Shown here one piece after another: positions 47,958 through 59,708 of a DNA stretch of 64,000 nucleotides (position 1 is its first letter; every line of letters begins with the position of its first letter). The DNA comes from Geodermatophilus marinus. GTDB lineage: Bacteria > Actinomycetota > Actinomycetes > Mycobacteriales > Geodermatophilaceae. The translations under genes were made by a program, and so were the position numbers. The notes beneath the pieces are model-generated. The model made no database searches. It had not been told where the DNA came from and was given only the letters and a program-made list of their open reading frames with translations. The stretch covers positions 248,001-312,000 of the forward strand of contig NZ_QVQH01000001.1 in assembly GCF_003428645.1 (NCBI RefSeq). The letters are read 5' to 3'.

Positions 47958-49495
47958 TGATCGACACCCCGGAGCTCTCGCTCGCGGCGCTGGCGCCGCT
48001 GCTGTTCGTGCTCGGCGCGGCCTGCGTGGGCGTGCTGGTCGAGTCGTTCGTCCCCCGGGAGAACCGGCACCCGGTCCAGGTCGGCGTGGCGCTGGCGGGC
48101 ACCCTCGGCGGGCTGGTCACCACCCTGGCGCTGGCCGGCGAGCGCACGGTGACCGCCGAGGGCGCGCTGGCCGTCGACGGTGCGGCGGTCTTCCTCCAGG
48201 CCACCATCGCCGGGCTCGGCGCCCTGGCCGTGCTCCTGTTCGCCGAGCGCTCGCTCGACCCGGCGCGCTCGGCGTTCGTGGCCTCGGCGGCGGTCCCGGC
48301 CGGCACCGCGCGGGACCGCGAGCTGGCCACCTCCGAGCAGGTCCAGACCGAGGTCTACCCGCTGGCGACCTTCGCCATCGGCGGGATGATGCTGTTCGTC
48401 TCGGCCAACGACCTCCTGGTCATGTTCGTGGCCCTCGAGGTGCTCAGCCTGCCGCTGTACCTCATCTGCGGGATGGCCCGCCGCCGGCGGCTGCTCTCCC
48501 AGGAGGCGGCGGTCAAGTACTTCCTGCTCGGGGCGTTCGCCTCGGCGTTCTTCCTCTACGGCCTCGCCCTCGTCTACGGCGCCACCGGCAGCATCCGGTT
48601 CTCCGAGATCCGGGCGGCGTCCACCGCCGAGGGCACCGGCACCCTGCTGGTGCTCGGGCTCGGGCTGCTCGTCGTCGGGCTGATGTTCAAGGCCAGCGTC
48701 GCGCCGTTCCACGCGTGGACGCCCGACGTCTACCAGGGCGCGCCCACGCCGGTCACCGCCTTCATGGCCGCCTGCACCAAGGTGGCCGCCTTCGGCGCGA
48801 TCCTGCGGCTGCTCTACGTCGCCTTCGGCACCAGCGAGTGGACCTGGCGGCCGCTGGTGTACGGCATCGCGATCGTCTCGATGGTGGTGGGCGCGGTGCT
48901 CGCGCTCACCCAGACCGACCTCAAGCGCATGCTCGCCTACTCGTCCATCGCGCACGCCGGGTTCCTCCTCACCGGCGTCATCGGCCTCGGCGGGGACGGC
49001 GGGGGCTCCGGCCTGGCGGCCACGATGTTCTACCTGCTCGCCTACGGCCTGACCACGCTGGGCGCCTTCGCCGTCCTCACCCTGGTCCGCGAGGGCGACG
49101 GCGAGGCCACCCACCTGTCCCGGTGGGCCGGCCTGGCGCGCCGCTCGCCGCTCACCGCCGCGGTGATGGCGCTGTTCATGCTGGCGCTGGCCGGGATCCC
49201 GCTCACCAGCGGCTTCACCGGCAAGTTCGCCGTCTTCCGGGCGGCGATCGACGCCGGGGCGTGGCCGCTGGTGGTCGTCGCCGTGCTGGCCAGCGCCGTG
49301 GCCGCCTTCTTCTACCTGCGGGTGATGGTGCTCATGTACTTCAGCGACCCGGCGCCCGACGGTCCGACGGTCGGTGTGCCGGGCCTGCCGACGACGATCG
49401 TGCTGGCCGTGACCGCGACCGCCACCCTCGTCCTGGGGATCGTCCCCGGGGCGGTGCTCGACCTCGCCGACCAGGCGGCTATCTTCGTCGGTTGA
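47957..49495 (+). CDS. nuoN: NADH-quinone oxidoreductase subunit N
   Basis: 512 residues, about 14 helices. FVALEVLSLPLYLICG, AAVKYFLLGAFASAFFLYG, PFHAWTPDVYQGAPTPVTAF and LKRMLAYSSIAHAGF are the antiporter-like motifs. This completes a full nuoA-N set in canonical order. Its TGATG stop/start joins the polyprenyl synthase gene. Confidence 0.96.
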   Translation: MIDTPELSLAALAPLLFVLGAACVGVLVESFVPRENRHPVQVGVALAGTLGGLVTTLALAGERTVTAEGALAVDGAAVFLQATIAGLGALAVLLFAERSLDPARSAFVASAAVPAGTARDRELATSEQVQTEVYPLATFAIGGMMLFVSANDLLVMFVALEVLSLPLYLICGMARRRRLLSQEAAVKYFLLGAFASAFFLYGLALVYGATGSIRFSEIRAASTAEGTGTLLVLGLGLLVVGLMFKASVAPFHAWTPDVYQGAPTPVTAFMAACTKVAAFGAILRLLYVAFGTSEWTWRPLVYGIAIVSMVVGAVLALTQTDLKRMLAYSSIAHAGFLLTGVIGLGGDGGGSGLAATMFYLLAYGLTTLGAFAVLTLVREGDGEATHLSRWAGLARRSPLTAAVMALFMLALAGIPLTSGFTGKFAVFRAAIDAGAWPLVVVAVLASAVAAFFYLRVMVLMYFSDPAPDGPTVGVPGLPTTIVLAVTATATLVLGIVPGAVLDLADQAAIFVG

Positions 49496-50553
49496 TGACC
49501 GGAGCCAGCGCCGCCGTCGACGGGGACACCCCGGGCGACACCTGGCAGCGGATCGCGACCCCCGCCTCCACCGTCGGGCCCTGGCTGCCCGACGGCGAGC
49601 TCGGCGCGCGCCTCGCCGAGGGGCTCGGGCGCGTCGAGGCCCTCCTGCGGACGTCGGTCGACAGCGAGCACCCCTTCGTGCAGGAGGCCGCCGGGCACCT
49701 GGTCTCCGCCGGCGGCAAGCGGTTCCGGCCGCTGCTGGCGCTGCTGGCCGCCGAGCTCGGCGACCCCCTCGCCCCCGGCGTGACCGAGGCCGCGGTGGTG
49801 TGCGAGCTCACCCACCTCGCCACGCTGTACCACGACGACGTCATGGACGAGGCCGCCGTCCGCCGGGGGGCCCCGAGCGCGAACAGCCGCTGGAGCAACA
49901 GCGTCGCCATCCTCACCGGCGACCTGCTGTTCGCCCGGGCCTCCGACCTGCTCGCCGACCTCGGGCCGGACGCGGTGCGCATCCAGGCGCGCACCTTCGA
50001 GCGGCTGGTCACCGGCCAGATCCGGGAGACCGTGGGACCGCCCGCGGGGACCGACCCGGTGGACCACCACCTCGGCGTGCTGGCCGACAAGACCGGTTCC
50101 CTGGTGGCCACCTCGGCGCGCTTCGGTGCCTCGTTCGCCGGGGTCGACGGCGAGCTCGTCCGGGCGCTCACCGCCTTCGCGGAGGAGGTCGGGGTGGCGT
50201 TCCAGCTCTCCGACGACCTGCTCGACATCGTCAGCCAGGACGGTGCGTCGGGGAAGCGGCCCGGCACGGACCTCCGGGAGGGCGTCGCCACGCTGCCGGT
50301 GCTGTTCGCCCTCGCGGGGGACGACCCGGCCGAGGCGCGGCTGCGCGAGCTGGTCACCGGCCCGCTGACCGACGACGACCGGCACGCCGAGGCGCTGGCC
50401 CTGCTGCGCTCCTCGGCGTCGCTGCGGCGCGCCGCGGAGGTGCTGCGGGAGTACGCCGACCGGGCCCGGGCCCGGCTCGACCCCGTTCCCGAGGGGCCCG
50501 TGCGCGAGGCCCTCTCGGCGCTCTGCGACTACGTGGTGACCCGCACCAGTTGA
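49495..50553 (+). CDS. Polyprenyl diphosphate synthase (menaquinone side chain)
   Basis: 352 residues, trans-isoprenyl diphosphate synthase. The first Asp-rich motif is DDVMD (Asp114-Asp118) and the second DDLLD near residue 240; GGKRFRPLL binds the allylic diphosphate. Makes the long isoprenoid tail used by MenA. Chain length depends on residues before the first motif (HLATLYH here) and cannot be fixed by eye; C40-C45 would be usual. One-base overlap with nuoN ties side-chain supply to complex I expression. Confidence 0.9.
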   Translation: MTGASAAVDGDTPGDTWQRIATPASTVGPWLPDGELGARLAEGLGRVEALLRTSVDSEHPFVQEAAGHLVSAGGKRFRPLLALLAAELGDPLAPGVTEAAVVCELTHLATLYHDDVMDEAAVRRGAPSANSRWSNSVAILTGDLLFARASDLLADLGPDAVRIQARTFERLVTGQIRETVGPPAGTDPVDHHLGVLADKTGSLVATSARFGASFAGVDGELVRALTAFAEEVGVAFQLSDDLLDIVSQDGASGKRPGTDLREGVATLPVLFALAGDDPAEARLRELVTGPLTDDDRHAEALALLRSSASLRRAAEVLREYADRARARLDPVPEGPVREALSALCDYVVTRTS

Positions 50554-50577
50554 ACCCGGCGGCGCATGCTGGGGTGC

Positions 50578-51810
50578 ATGCGCCGACCCGTCCTCGCCCT
50601 GGCCGCGCTCCTCCTCGTCCCGGCCTGCGCGGCCTCGGGCGAGGAGGCAGCCCCACCGGCGGGGACGTCGGCGCCGGCGGGCACCGCCCCGTCGACGTCC
50701 GCCACCGCGCCCGGGACCGCGCCCGCCACGACCCCCGCGCTCGACGTCACGGTGCTCGCCGACGGGCTGGACCACCCGTGGGACGTCGTCCGGGCCCCCG
50801 ACGGCACGCTGCTGGTCGACGAGCGCGCCGGCGGCCTCACCGCGGTCCTGCCCGACGGCACGGTCCAGCCGGTGCGGGCCGACCTCGGCGACCTCTTCGT
50901 CGACGGGGAGACCGGCCTCATGGGGCTCGCCCTGGACCCGTCCTTCGAGGAGAACCGGCGCTTCTACACCTGCCAGGGCGTCACCGACGGCGGCCCGGGC
51001 GGCGGCCCGTCGATCGAGGTCATCGCCTGGACGGTGGCCGGGGACTGGAGCTCGGCGACCCGGGTCGACGACCCGCTGATCGGCGGCATCCCGGTCAACG
51101 AGCGCACCGGCCGGCACGGCGGCTGCCGGGTGCAGTTCGCCCCGGACGGCGCGCTGCTCGTCGGCACCGGGGACAACGCGGTGGGCGCCTACCCGCAGGA
51201 CCTCGGCACGCTGGCGGGGAAGGTGCTGCGGGCCGACCCGGCCACCGGGCAGGCCCTCCCGGACAATCCCTTCGCGGGCTCGGGCGACGGTGCCGCCGAC
51301 CTGGTCTGGACCTACGGGCACCGCAACGTGCAGGGGCTGGCGGTCCGTCCCGGCACCGGTCAGGTGTACTCGGTGGAGCACGGTCCCGACCGGGACGACG
51401 AGGTCAACCGGCTGCAGCCCGGCGGCAACCACGGCTGGGACCCCGACGGGCCGGGCGGGAGCTACGACGAGAGCGTGCCGATGACCGACCCGGCGATCGA
51501 GGGCGCCGTCCCCGCCGTGTGGGCCTCCGGCGCCCCGCCCGTCGCACCGAGCGGCGGCACGTTCCTCGCGGGGGAGGAGTGGGGCACCTACGACGGCCTG
51601 CTCGTGATCGGCGCCCTGCGGGGGGAGCACGTGCACGCGCTGCGGCTCGACGACGCCGGCCGGCTGGTCGAGGGCTTCCGGCTGCCCGAGCTCGACGGCA
51701 CCCACGGCCGCATCCGCGCGCTGGAGACGGGGGCGGACGGGGCGCTGTACGTCACCACCGACAACGGCGGCGGGGAGGACGTCGTCCTCCGGGTCACGCC
51801 CGGGGGCTGA
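50578..51810 (+). CDS. PQQ-dependent sugar dehydrogenase-like lipoprotein
   Basis: 410 residues from ATG 50578 (an ATG four codons upstream is possible). The signal peptide ends in LVPAC, so Cys17 should be lipidated and the protein exported. The beta-propeller is of the glucose/sorbosone dehydrogenase type: LDHPWDV, RHGGCRVQFAPDG, YGHRNVQGLA and EHGPDRDDEVNRL are the usual PQQ/Ca-site motifs. It would oxidise a sugar outside the cell and could feed electrons to menaquinone. No PQQ synthesis genes lie in the window. Confidence 0.85.
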   Translation: MRRPVLALAALLLVPACAASGEEAAPPAGTSAPAGTAPSTSATAPGTAPATTPALDVTVLADGLDHPWDVVRAPDGTLLVDERAGGLTAVLPDGTVQPVRADLGDLFVDGETGLMGLALDPSFEENRRFYTCQGVTDGGPGGGPSIEVIAWTVAGDWSSATRVDDPLIGGIPVNERTGRHGGCRVQFAPDGALLVGTGDNAVGAYPQDLGTLAGKVLRADPATGQALPDNPFAGSGDGAADLVWTYGHRNVQGLAVRPGTGQVYSVEHGPDRDDEVNRLQPGGNHGWDPDGPGGSYDESVPMTDPAIEGAVPAVWASGAPPVAPSGGTFLAGEEWGTYDGLLVIGALRGEHVHALRLDDAGRLVEGFRLPELDGTHGRIRALETGADGALYVTTDNGGGEDVVLRVTPGG

Positions 51811-52492
51811 CCACCCCGACGGGAGCCCGGTCCCGCACGCGGCCGGGCACCGGCGTCCCCGGCGGCAGCAGCGGGCAGGGCTCGGGGGCACCCAGCACGG
51901 TGCGCACCGGCAGCACGCCCGCCCACACCGGGTCGGGGTCGCCGGCGGCCGGCAGGTCCCGCTCGTCGTCCCCCGGCGGGCCGGTGCGCACCTTGACGCT
52001 GGCCTCGGTGAGGTCGAGCGCCAGGACCGCGGTGGCGGCCAGCTCCCTGCGGTCGGGCCGGCGGGTGGCCGACCACGACCCGGGGGCCAGGTGCTCGGTG
52101 AGCACCGCCAGCCCGTGGCGCCGCTCGTCCGGATCGGCCAGCAGCCGCGCCGTGCCGTGCACCACGGCGCAGCGGTAGTTGACCGAGTGGTGGAACGCCG
52201 AGCGGGCGTAGACGACGCCGTCCAGGTGGGTGACGGTGAAGCACACCGGCGCACCGGCGGCGGCCGCTCGCAGCGTGGCGGCCCTGGTCGAGCCGTGCAG
52301 GTAGAGCGTGTCCCCGTCGCGGCCGTAGCCGGTGGGCAGCACCACCGGGGCGTCCCCGAGCACCACCGCCAGGTGGCCGATCAGCCCCGCGTCCAGCACC
52401 GCGTACAGGTCCCGCCGGTCGGTGCGGGCGCGCCGGGGGGCCCGGCGGACGGTGCTGCGGGCGGTGGGCGAGAGGGGCGGTGCGGTGTCCAC
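51794..52492 (-). CDS. Pyridoxamine 5'-phosphate oxidase family flavoprotein
   Basis: 232 residues from GTG 52492. Split-barrel FMN fold: LYAVLDAGLIGHLAVVLGDAPVVLPT, then LHGSTRAATLRAAAAGAPVCFTVTHLDGVV and SVNYRCAVVHGTARLL. This is the PPOX subgroup often annotated as flavin-nucleotide-binding; substrate unknown. Head to head with a MocR regulator, a common pairing that suggests the regulator controls it. Its 3' end overlaps the sugar dehydrogenase gene tail by 17 bases on the opposite strand. Confidence 0.78.
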   Translation of the reverse strand: MDTAPPLSPTARSTVRRAPRRARTDRRDLYAVLDAGLIGHLAVVLGDAPVVLPTGYGRDGDTLYLHGSTRAATLRAAAAGAPVCFTVTHLDGVVYARSAFHHSVNYRCAVVHGTARLLADPDERRHGLAVLTEHLAPGSWSATRRPDRRELAATAVLALDLTEASVKVRTGPPGDDERDLPAAGDPDPVWAGVLPVRTVLGAPEPCPLLPPGTPVPGRVRDRAPVGVVSPRA

Positions 52493-52532
52493 GCGCCCAC
52501 CCTGCCGCGGGGCGTGGCATCCTCCAACGGCC

Positions 52533-52545
52533 AATCCGGGGGATT
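52533..52545. promoter_or_regulatory. Candidate operator dyad between PPOX and MocR genes
   Basis: AATCC (52533-52537), three G, GGATT (52541-52545) is a perfect short dyad in the 78-base divergent intergenic region, a natural place for the MocR-type regulator to bind. A related half ATCCT lies 14 bases upstream. Confidence 0.4.
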
Positions 52546-52570
52546 CCCGGGAGGCCACCGGGAGGTCGTC

Positions 52571-53953
52571 GTGGTCGAGGTGCCGCCGGTCGTGCTCGAC
52601 CGGGCCTCCCGCACGCCGCTGTCGGTGCAGCTCGCCGACGCGCTGCGCCGGGCGGCCGCGGGCGCGGTGTTGCGCCCCGGCGACCGGCTGCCGTCCACCC
52701 GGGCCCTCGCGTCGGCGCTGCGGGTCAGCCGCACCGTCACCGCCGCCGCCTACGACCAGCTGCTCGCCGAGGGGTGGGCCGCCGGGCGGCGCGGCGTCGG
52801 GACCTTCGTGGTGGGCTCGCTGGCGACCGCGCCGGCCGCCGTCCGTGCCGGGGCGCCGGTGCCCGCACCCCGGCCGGCCCCGGCCGACCTGCGCGCGGGG
52901 TCGCCGTGCCGTGAGGTGCTCGACCGGGCCGCCTGGCGGCGGGCCTGGCGGGCCGCCGGGGACCTGCCCCCGGACGCGGTACCCGAGCCCACCGGTGACC
53001 CCGCGTTCCGGGCCGCGGTCGCCGAGCACCTGCTGCGCCACCGCGGGCTGGCCGCCGGACCGGACGACGTGCTGGCCACGGCCGGGACCTCGGCGGCGGT
53101 GGCCGAGGTCGCCCGCACCCTGCCCCCGGGCAGCCGGGTGGCCGTGGAGGACCCCGGCTACGGCCGGGTGGTCGCCGCGCTCGCCGACGCCGGGCTGCAG
53201 CCGGTGCCCGTCCCGGTGGACGACGACGGGCTGGTCGTCGACGCGGTGCCCGGCGGGGTGGCCGCCGTCTACTGCACCCCGGCGCACCAGTACCCGCTGG
53301 GACGCCGCATGGCCGCGACCCGCCGAGCGGCGCTGGTCGCCCGCGCCCGGGCGGAGGGCTGGTGGGTGCTCGAGGACGACTACGACGGCGAGCTGCGCTA
53401 CGACGTGGCGCCCCTGCCGCTGCTCGGCGCGCTCGCCCCCGATGTCGTGGTGCACCTGGGCACCACGAGCAAGATCCTCAGCCCCACCCTGGGCGTCGGC
53501 TGGCTGGTCGCCCCGGCGCCGCTGCGCCGGCAGCTGGTCTCCCGGCGCACGGCCACCGGGACCCGGCCGGCCCGCGCCGGGCAGCGGGTGTTCGCCGCGT
53601 TCGCCACCTCCGGCGACCTCGCCCGGCACCTGCGGCGGCTGCGCCGGGAGCTGGCCGGCCGGCGGGCGGAGGTGGTCGCCGCGGTAGCCGCGGCCGGCTG
53701 CCGCGCGGAGGGGGACGCCGCCGGGGCGCACGTGCTGGTGCCGCTGCCCGGCCCTGAGGCCGAGGCGGCCGTGCTCGCGGCGGCCGCGGCCCGGGGGGTG
53801 GCCCTCGCCGGGCTCGCCCGGCACCGGCCGGCCGGTCCCGGCGCCGGGCCGCGGGCCGGTCTGGTGCTCGGTTTCGCGGCGCCGGACCGGGCGGCGCTCG
53901 GAGCGGCCCTCGACGTCCTCACCGCGGTGCTGCGCGAGCTCCCCCGGCCGTGA
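52571..53953 (+). CDS. MocR-type (GntR/aminotransferase) transcriptional regulator, PdxR-like
   Basis: 460 residues. The N-terminal winged helix (about 10-80) holds PLSVQLADALRRA and LPSTRALASALRVSRTVTAAAY; the rest is a type I aminotransferase fold with YCTPAHQYPLG, DYDGELRY and the PLP lysine in TTSKILSPTLGVGW. MocR proteins such as PdxR sense PLP and regulate vitamin B6 or amine genes. GTG 52571 was selected for GGAGG 5 bases upstream. It likely regulates itself and the divergent PPOX gene. Confidence 0.82.
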   Translation: MVEVPPVVLDRASRTPLSVQLADALRRAAAGAVLRPGDRLPSTRALASALRVSRTVTAAAYDQLLAEGWAAGRRGVGTFVVGSLATAPAAVRAGAPVPAPRPAPADLRAGSPCREVLDRAAWRRAWRAAGDLPPDAVPEPTGDPAFRAAVAEHLLRHRGLAAGPDDVLATAGTSAAVAEVARTLPPGSRVAVEDPGYGRVVAALADAGLQPVPVPVDDDGLVVDAVPGGVAAVYCTPAHQYPLGRRMAATRRAALVARARAEGWWVLEDDYDGELRYDVAPLPLLGALAPDVVVHLGTTSKILSPTLGVGWLVAPAPLRRQLVSRRTATGTRPARAGQRVFAAFATSGDLARHLRRLRRELAGRRAEVVAAVAAAGCRAEGDAAGAHVLVPLPGPEAEAAVLAAAAARGVALAGLARHRPAGPGAGPRAGLVLGFAAPDRAALGAALDVLTAVLRELPRP

Positions 53954-53990
53954 ACCGGCCCCTCCGCGGGGCCCCGCGCCGAGCCCCGAC

Positions 53991-54031
53991 GGCCCCGTCC
54001 GGAGACTCACCCCGAGCGTGCGAGGGGTGAG
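53991..54031. repeat. Dispersed repeat with perfect hairpin between convergent genes
   Basis: Starts with the 17-mer seen at 31371 and 31404 (one mismatch) and continues into CTCACCCC (54006-54013), loop GAGCGTGCGA, GGGGTGAG (54024-54031), a perfect 8-bp stem. Relative to the copy at 31404 the A replacing G restores a Watson-Crick pair. It is placed like a terminator between the MocR gene and the end of korB. Confidence 0.75.
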
Positions 54032-54069
54032 GGGGACGGGGTCCTTCGAGGGGGCAGAGGGGTCCTCTG

Positions 54070-57092
<3,023 letters not shown>

Positions 57093-57297
57093 CAGTCCTC
57101 TACCTCCACCGGCCGAGATTACGTGGCGGGGCCGGTCTGGAAAGCCGTGAGCCGCACCACTTCCAGCCCGGCACCTGTTCCGGGCGTTGACCCGGTGCAA
57201 CCCCGGCTGCGGGCGGCGGCATTCCGTGAGGGACGTCGCAGCCCGGCCGTGGCCGGGGACGGGGAACGGCGCCGTCCGGAGCGCCGTTGGAGGGGTC

Positions 57298-58167
57298 GTG
57301 CAGCGCTGGAACAACGGACTGAAGACCGCGGTGCTCCTCGGTCTCATGGGCGGGTTCATCCTCGCCGCCGGCGCGCTGATCGGCGGGCGGAGCGGCCTGC
57401 TGATCGCCCTGGTGATCGCCCTCGCGGTCAACGGCTACGCCTACTTCAACAGCGACAAGCTGGCGCTGCGGGCGATGCGGGCCTTCCCGGTGACCGAGAC
57501 GCAGGCCCCGGCGCTCTACGCGATGGTGCGGGAGCTGGCCACCGAGGCCCGCCAGCCGATGCCGCGGCTCTACGTCAGCCCCACCGACCAGCCCAACGCG
57601 TTCGCCACCGGCCGCAATCCGCGCAACGCCGCGGTCTGCGTCACCCAGGGCATCCTGGAGCTGCTCGACCGGCGGGAGCTGCGCGGCGTGCTCGCGCACG
57701 AGCTGTCGCACGTCTACAACCGCGACATCCTCATCAGCTCGGTCGCCGGCGCCATGGCCACGGTGATCACCTACCTGGCGCACCTGGCGATGTTCGCCTC
57801 GCTGTTCGGCGGCCGGGCCGAGGACCGCGGCGGCGGCAACGCCCTCGGCAGCCTGCTGCTGGTGTTCCTCGGCCCGCTGGCCGCGGGGCTGGTGCAGATG
57901 GCCGTCAGCCGCAGCCGGGAGTACCAGGCCGACGCCTCGGGCGCCCGGCTGTCGCAGGACCCGCTGGCCCTGGCGAGCGCGCTGCGCAAGATCGCGGCCG
58001 GGGCGTCGGCCCGCCCGCTGCCGCAGGAGGACCGGCTGGTGACCCAGAGCCACCTGATGATCGCCAACCCGTTCCGCGGGCAGGGGCTGGCCTCGCTGTT
58101 CTCCACCCACCCGCCGATGCCCGAGCGGGTGGCCCGGCTGGAGCAGATGGCCCGCGGGATCGGTTGA
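57298..58167 (+). CDS. htpX: Zinc metalloprotease HtpX
   Basis: 289 residues. HELSH (134-138) binds zinc with a Glu in [11 protein letters not shown]; two helices near residues 10-50 and two near 150-200 anchor it. HtpX degrades misfolded membrane proteins in stress. GTG 57298 is used because GGAGGGG precedes it and the mature N-terminus [10 protein letters not shown] matches relatives. The 205 bases upstream, shared with divergent korA, contain no gene. Confidence 0.93.
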   Translation: MQRWNNGLKTAVLLGLMGGFILAAGALIGGRSGLLIALVIALAVNGYAYFNSDKLALRAMRAFPVTETQAPALYAMVRELATEARQPMPRLYVSPTDQPNAFATGRNPRNAAVCVTQGILELLDRRELRGVLAHELSHVYNRDILISSVAGAMATVITYLAHLAMFASLFGGRAEDRGGGNALGSLLLVFLGPLAAGLVQMAVSRSREYQADASGARLSQDPLALASALRKIAAGASARPLPQEDRLVTQSHLMIANPFRGQGLASLFSTHPPMPERVARLEQMARGIG

Positions 58168-58173
58168 CCGACC

Positions 58174-58200
58174 CCGGGCACGCCGGGTGGTCGTGCCCGG
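58174..58200. terminator. Hairpin after htpX
   Basis: CCGGGCACG (58174-58182), a 9-base loop, CGTGCCCGG (58192-58200): a perfect 9-bp stem just 7 bases beyond the htpX stop. No T-run. The rest of the 149-base convergent gap to yajQ is featureless. Confidence 0.6.
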
Positions 58201-58316
58201 CGCCGACGCCCGGTACCTCCCGAGGCGGAGCCGGCGGGCGCCGGAGGCCGAGGGCTTCACGCCGTCGAGCGCAGGGTGCCGTCCCTGCTGGTCGAGGGTG
58301 CGCGGCCGCCGAGCGG

Positions 58317-58808
58317 TCAGCGGTAGTTGTCGAACTGCAGGGCGACGTCGAGGTCCTTGCCGCGGAGCAGCTGCTGGACCGCCTGCAGGTCGTCGCGCTT
58401 CTTGCCGCTGACCCGGAGCTGGTCACCCTGGATCTGGGCCTGCACGCCCTTCGGGCCCTCGTCCCGGATGATCTTGGCGATCTTCTTCGCGGTGTCGGAC
58501 TCGATGCCCTGCTTGATCCGCGCGCTGATCTTGTAGGTCTTGCCCGAGGACTGCGGGTCGCCGGCGTCCAGGGACTTCAGCGAGATCTTGCGCTTGACGA
58601 GCTTGTCCTTGAAGACGTCGAGGGCGGCGCTGACCCGCTCCTCGGTGTCGGCCTGCAGGGTGACGCCCTCCTCGCCGGCCCAGGCGATGCTGGCGTTGGT
58701 GCCGCGGAAGTCGAAGCGCTGCGACAGCTCCTTGGCGGCCTGGTTGAGGGCGTTGTCGATCTCCTGGCGGTCGACCTTGCTCACCACGTCGAAGGACGAG
58801 TCGGCCAT
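58317..58808 (-). CDS. yajQ: YajQ family cyclic di-GMP-binding / nucleotide-binding protein
   Basis: 163 residues, the standard length. Begins [13 protein letters not shown] and contains [23 protein letters not shown], and [17 protein letters not shown], the YajQ signatures. Family members bind nucleotides; some bind c-di-GMP in other bacteria. ATG 58808 has GAGGAGACGCG upstream. A c-di-GMP phosphodiesterase gene lies 1.3 kb away, which may be coincidence. Confidence 0.92.
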   Translation of the reverse strand: MADSSFDVVSKVDRQEIDNALNQAAKELSQRFDFRGTNASIAWAGEEGVTLQADTEERVSAALDVFKDKLVKRKISLKSLDAGDPQSSGKTYKISARIKQGIESDTAKKIAKIIRDEGPKGVQAQIQGDQLRVSGKKRDDLQAVQQLLRGKDLDVALQFDNYR

Positions 58809-58886
58809 CGGTCGCGTCTCCTCTGCTCGTCGTCCGGAGCGGCGCGGGCGCGAGGTCCCTCGCGCGGGCCGTGGTCCGGTGTCTTG

Positions 58887-58892
58887 TACGCT
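58887..58892 (+). promoter_or_regulatory. -10 box of the tRNA-Tyr gene
   Basis: TACGCT, 18 bases before the mature 5' end, fits TANNNT and would start transcription about 10 bases upstream of the tRNA. Confidence 0.45.
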
Positions 58893-58909
58893 CTCCCGGT
58901 ACCAACCGA

Positions 58910-58991
58910 GGCGGGTTGCCCGAGTGGCCAATGGGAGCGGACTGTAAATCCGTCGGCTTAGCCTACGAAGGTTCGAATCCTTCACCCGCCA
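58910..58991 (+). tRNA. tRNA-Tyr (anticodon GTA)
   Basis: 82 bases. Acceptor GGCGGGT pairs with ACCCGCC (58984-58990), discriminator A. The anticodon loop CTGTAAA gives GTA. The long variable arm, typical of bacterial tRNA-Tyr, is present before GTTCGAATCC. CCA is not encoded. Confidence 0.95.
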
Positions 58992-59001
58992 CACCCGGTA
59001 C

Positions 59002-59036
59002 CCGACGGCCCCCGACCCCCGGTCGGGGGCCGTCGG
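59002..59036. terminator. Strong intrinsic hairpin after tRNA-Tyr
   Basis: CCGACGGCCCCCGACC (59002-59017), loop CCC, GGTCGGGGGCCGTCGG (59021-59036): a perfect 16-bp stem, followed by CGTT. It separates the tRNA from the convergent TadG-like gene and could act in both directions. Confidence 0.8.
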
Positions 59037-59060
59037 CGTTCCGCCGTCCCCCCTCGGCCC

Positions 59061-59483
59061 TCAGGCCGCCGGCGCGCGAGCGCCGGCCACGGCGGTGCGC
59101 TCGAGCGGCCGGTCGCCGAGGAAGAGCCAGCCGAAGGCGATCTCCACCGACCGCGTGCAGCGCACGGTGACCTCGGCCCCGTCGGTCTCGGTGGACCAGG
59201 AGTCCAGGACGACGCCGGCGTCGGCGAGCTGGTCGGCCACCGCCGCCCGGGTGCTCGCGGCGGTCAGCGGGAGCGCCGTCCCCACGCCCGAGGCGTAGAC
59301 CACCGCCTCGTCGGTCGCGTTGGCCGCGGCCAGCGCCGCGCCGTCGCAGTCGGACTGCAGCGCCAGCTGTTCCAGGAAGGCGTCGGAGGCGGCGATCGCC
59401 CCGAACGCCATCAGCGCGGCGACCAGCCAGCACACGAGCACGAGCGGCAGCGCCGACCCGCGCTCGGCCTCGTCGTTGCGCAC
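59061..59483 (-). CDS. TadG/TadE-like secreted protein, N-terminal helix
   Basis: 140 residues from GTG 59483. After a short DEAERGSA start comes one membrane helix (LPLVLVCWLVAALMAFGAI), then a segment ASDAFLEQLALQSDCDGAALAAANA typical of the helicase-adjacent Tad pilus/secretion proteins (TadG-like, 'Rv3654c-type') of actinobacteria. The remainder is extracytoplasmic, with one Cys pair possible (the Cys of SDCDG and the Cys of VRCTRS). No other tad genes are here, so this is an orphan. Start and -10 box spacing suggest a leaderless message. Confidence 0.7.
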   Translation of the reverse strand: MRNDEAERGSALPLVLVCWLVAALMAFGAIAASDAFLEQLALQSDCDGAALAAANATDEAVVYASGVGTALPLTAASTRAAVADQLADAGVVLDSWSTETDGAEVTVRCTRSVEIAFGWLFLGDRPLERTAVAGARAPAA

Positions 59484-59490
59484 GGCGGGG

Positions 59491-59496
59491 AGGGTA
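59491..59496 (-). promoter_or_regulatory. -10 box of the TadG-like gene
   Basis: The minus strand reads TACCCT, 7 bases before the GTG start, with no ribosome site between them, as in leaderless actinobacterial genes. Confidence 0.5.
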
Positions 59497-59662
59497 GGTG
59501 GTGGCCGGCCCGTCCACGAGCCGCGGAGCACCCCGAGCCTGCTCGTGAACCCGATCGGGCGACGGCGGCTCGGTCGGGGGGAGACCCTGAGGACGTGATC
59601 GAGGGGTTCGTGGCGCACGACGGCCCCCGATCACCCACCCAGGTGACGCAGCGCCTATCTGT

Positions 59663-59679
59663 TGTGACCGAAGGTCACA
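59663..59679. promoter_or_regulatory. Perfect 7-3-7 operator-like dyad
   Basis: TGTGACC-GAA-GGTCACA. It resembles a Crp/Fnr-type site (TGTGA...TCACA) but has a 7-base instead of 6-base central gap. It lies in a 354-base gene-free stretch (59484-59837) between the TadG-like gene and the repeat-peptide ORF, which also has TCACC/GGTGA at 59631-59646 and several further GTGAC/GTCAC words. Confidence 0.6.
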
Positions 59680-59680
59680 G

Positions 59681-59708
59681 AATCACGATTCGTCACCCGA
59701 TCGTGATT
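59681..59708. promoter_or_regulatory. Second perfect dyad, 9-10-9
   Basis: AATCACGAT (59681-59689), ten bases, ATCGTGATT (59700-59708). It begins two bases after the previous dyad. The local AT content is unusual for this window. Together the two look like a dense regulatory region; the binding proteins are unknown. Confidence 0.6.

Noticed and set aside
57263-57288. GGAAC-N17-CGTT resembling an ECF sigma promoter before htpX
   Set aside because: The start point would fall at or after the htpX ribosome site, so it would not give a normal message. Probably chance in GC-rich DNA.
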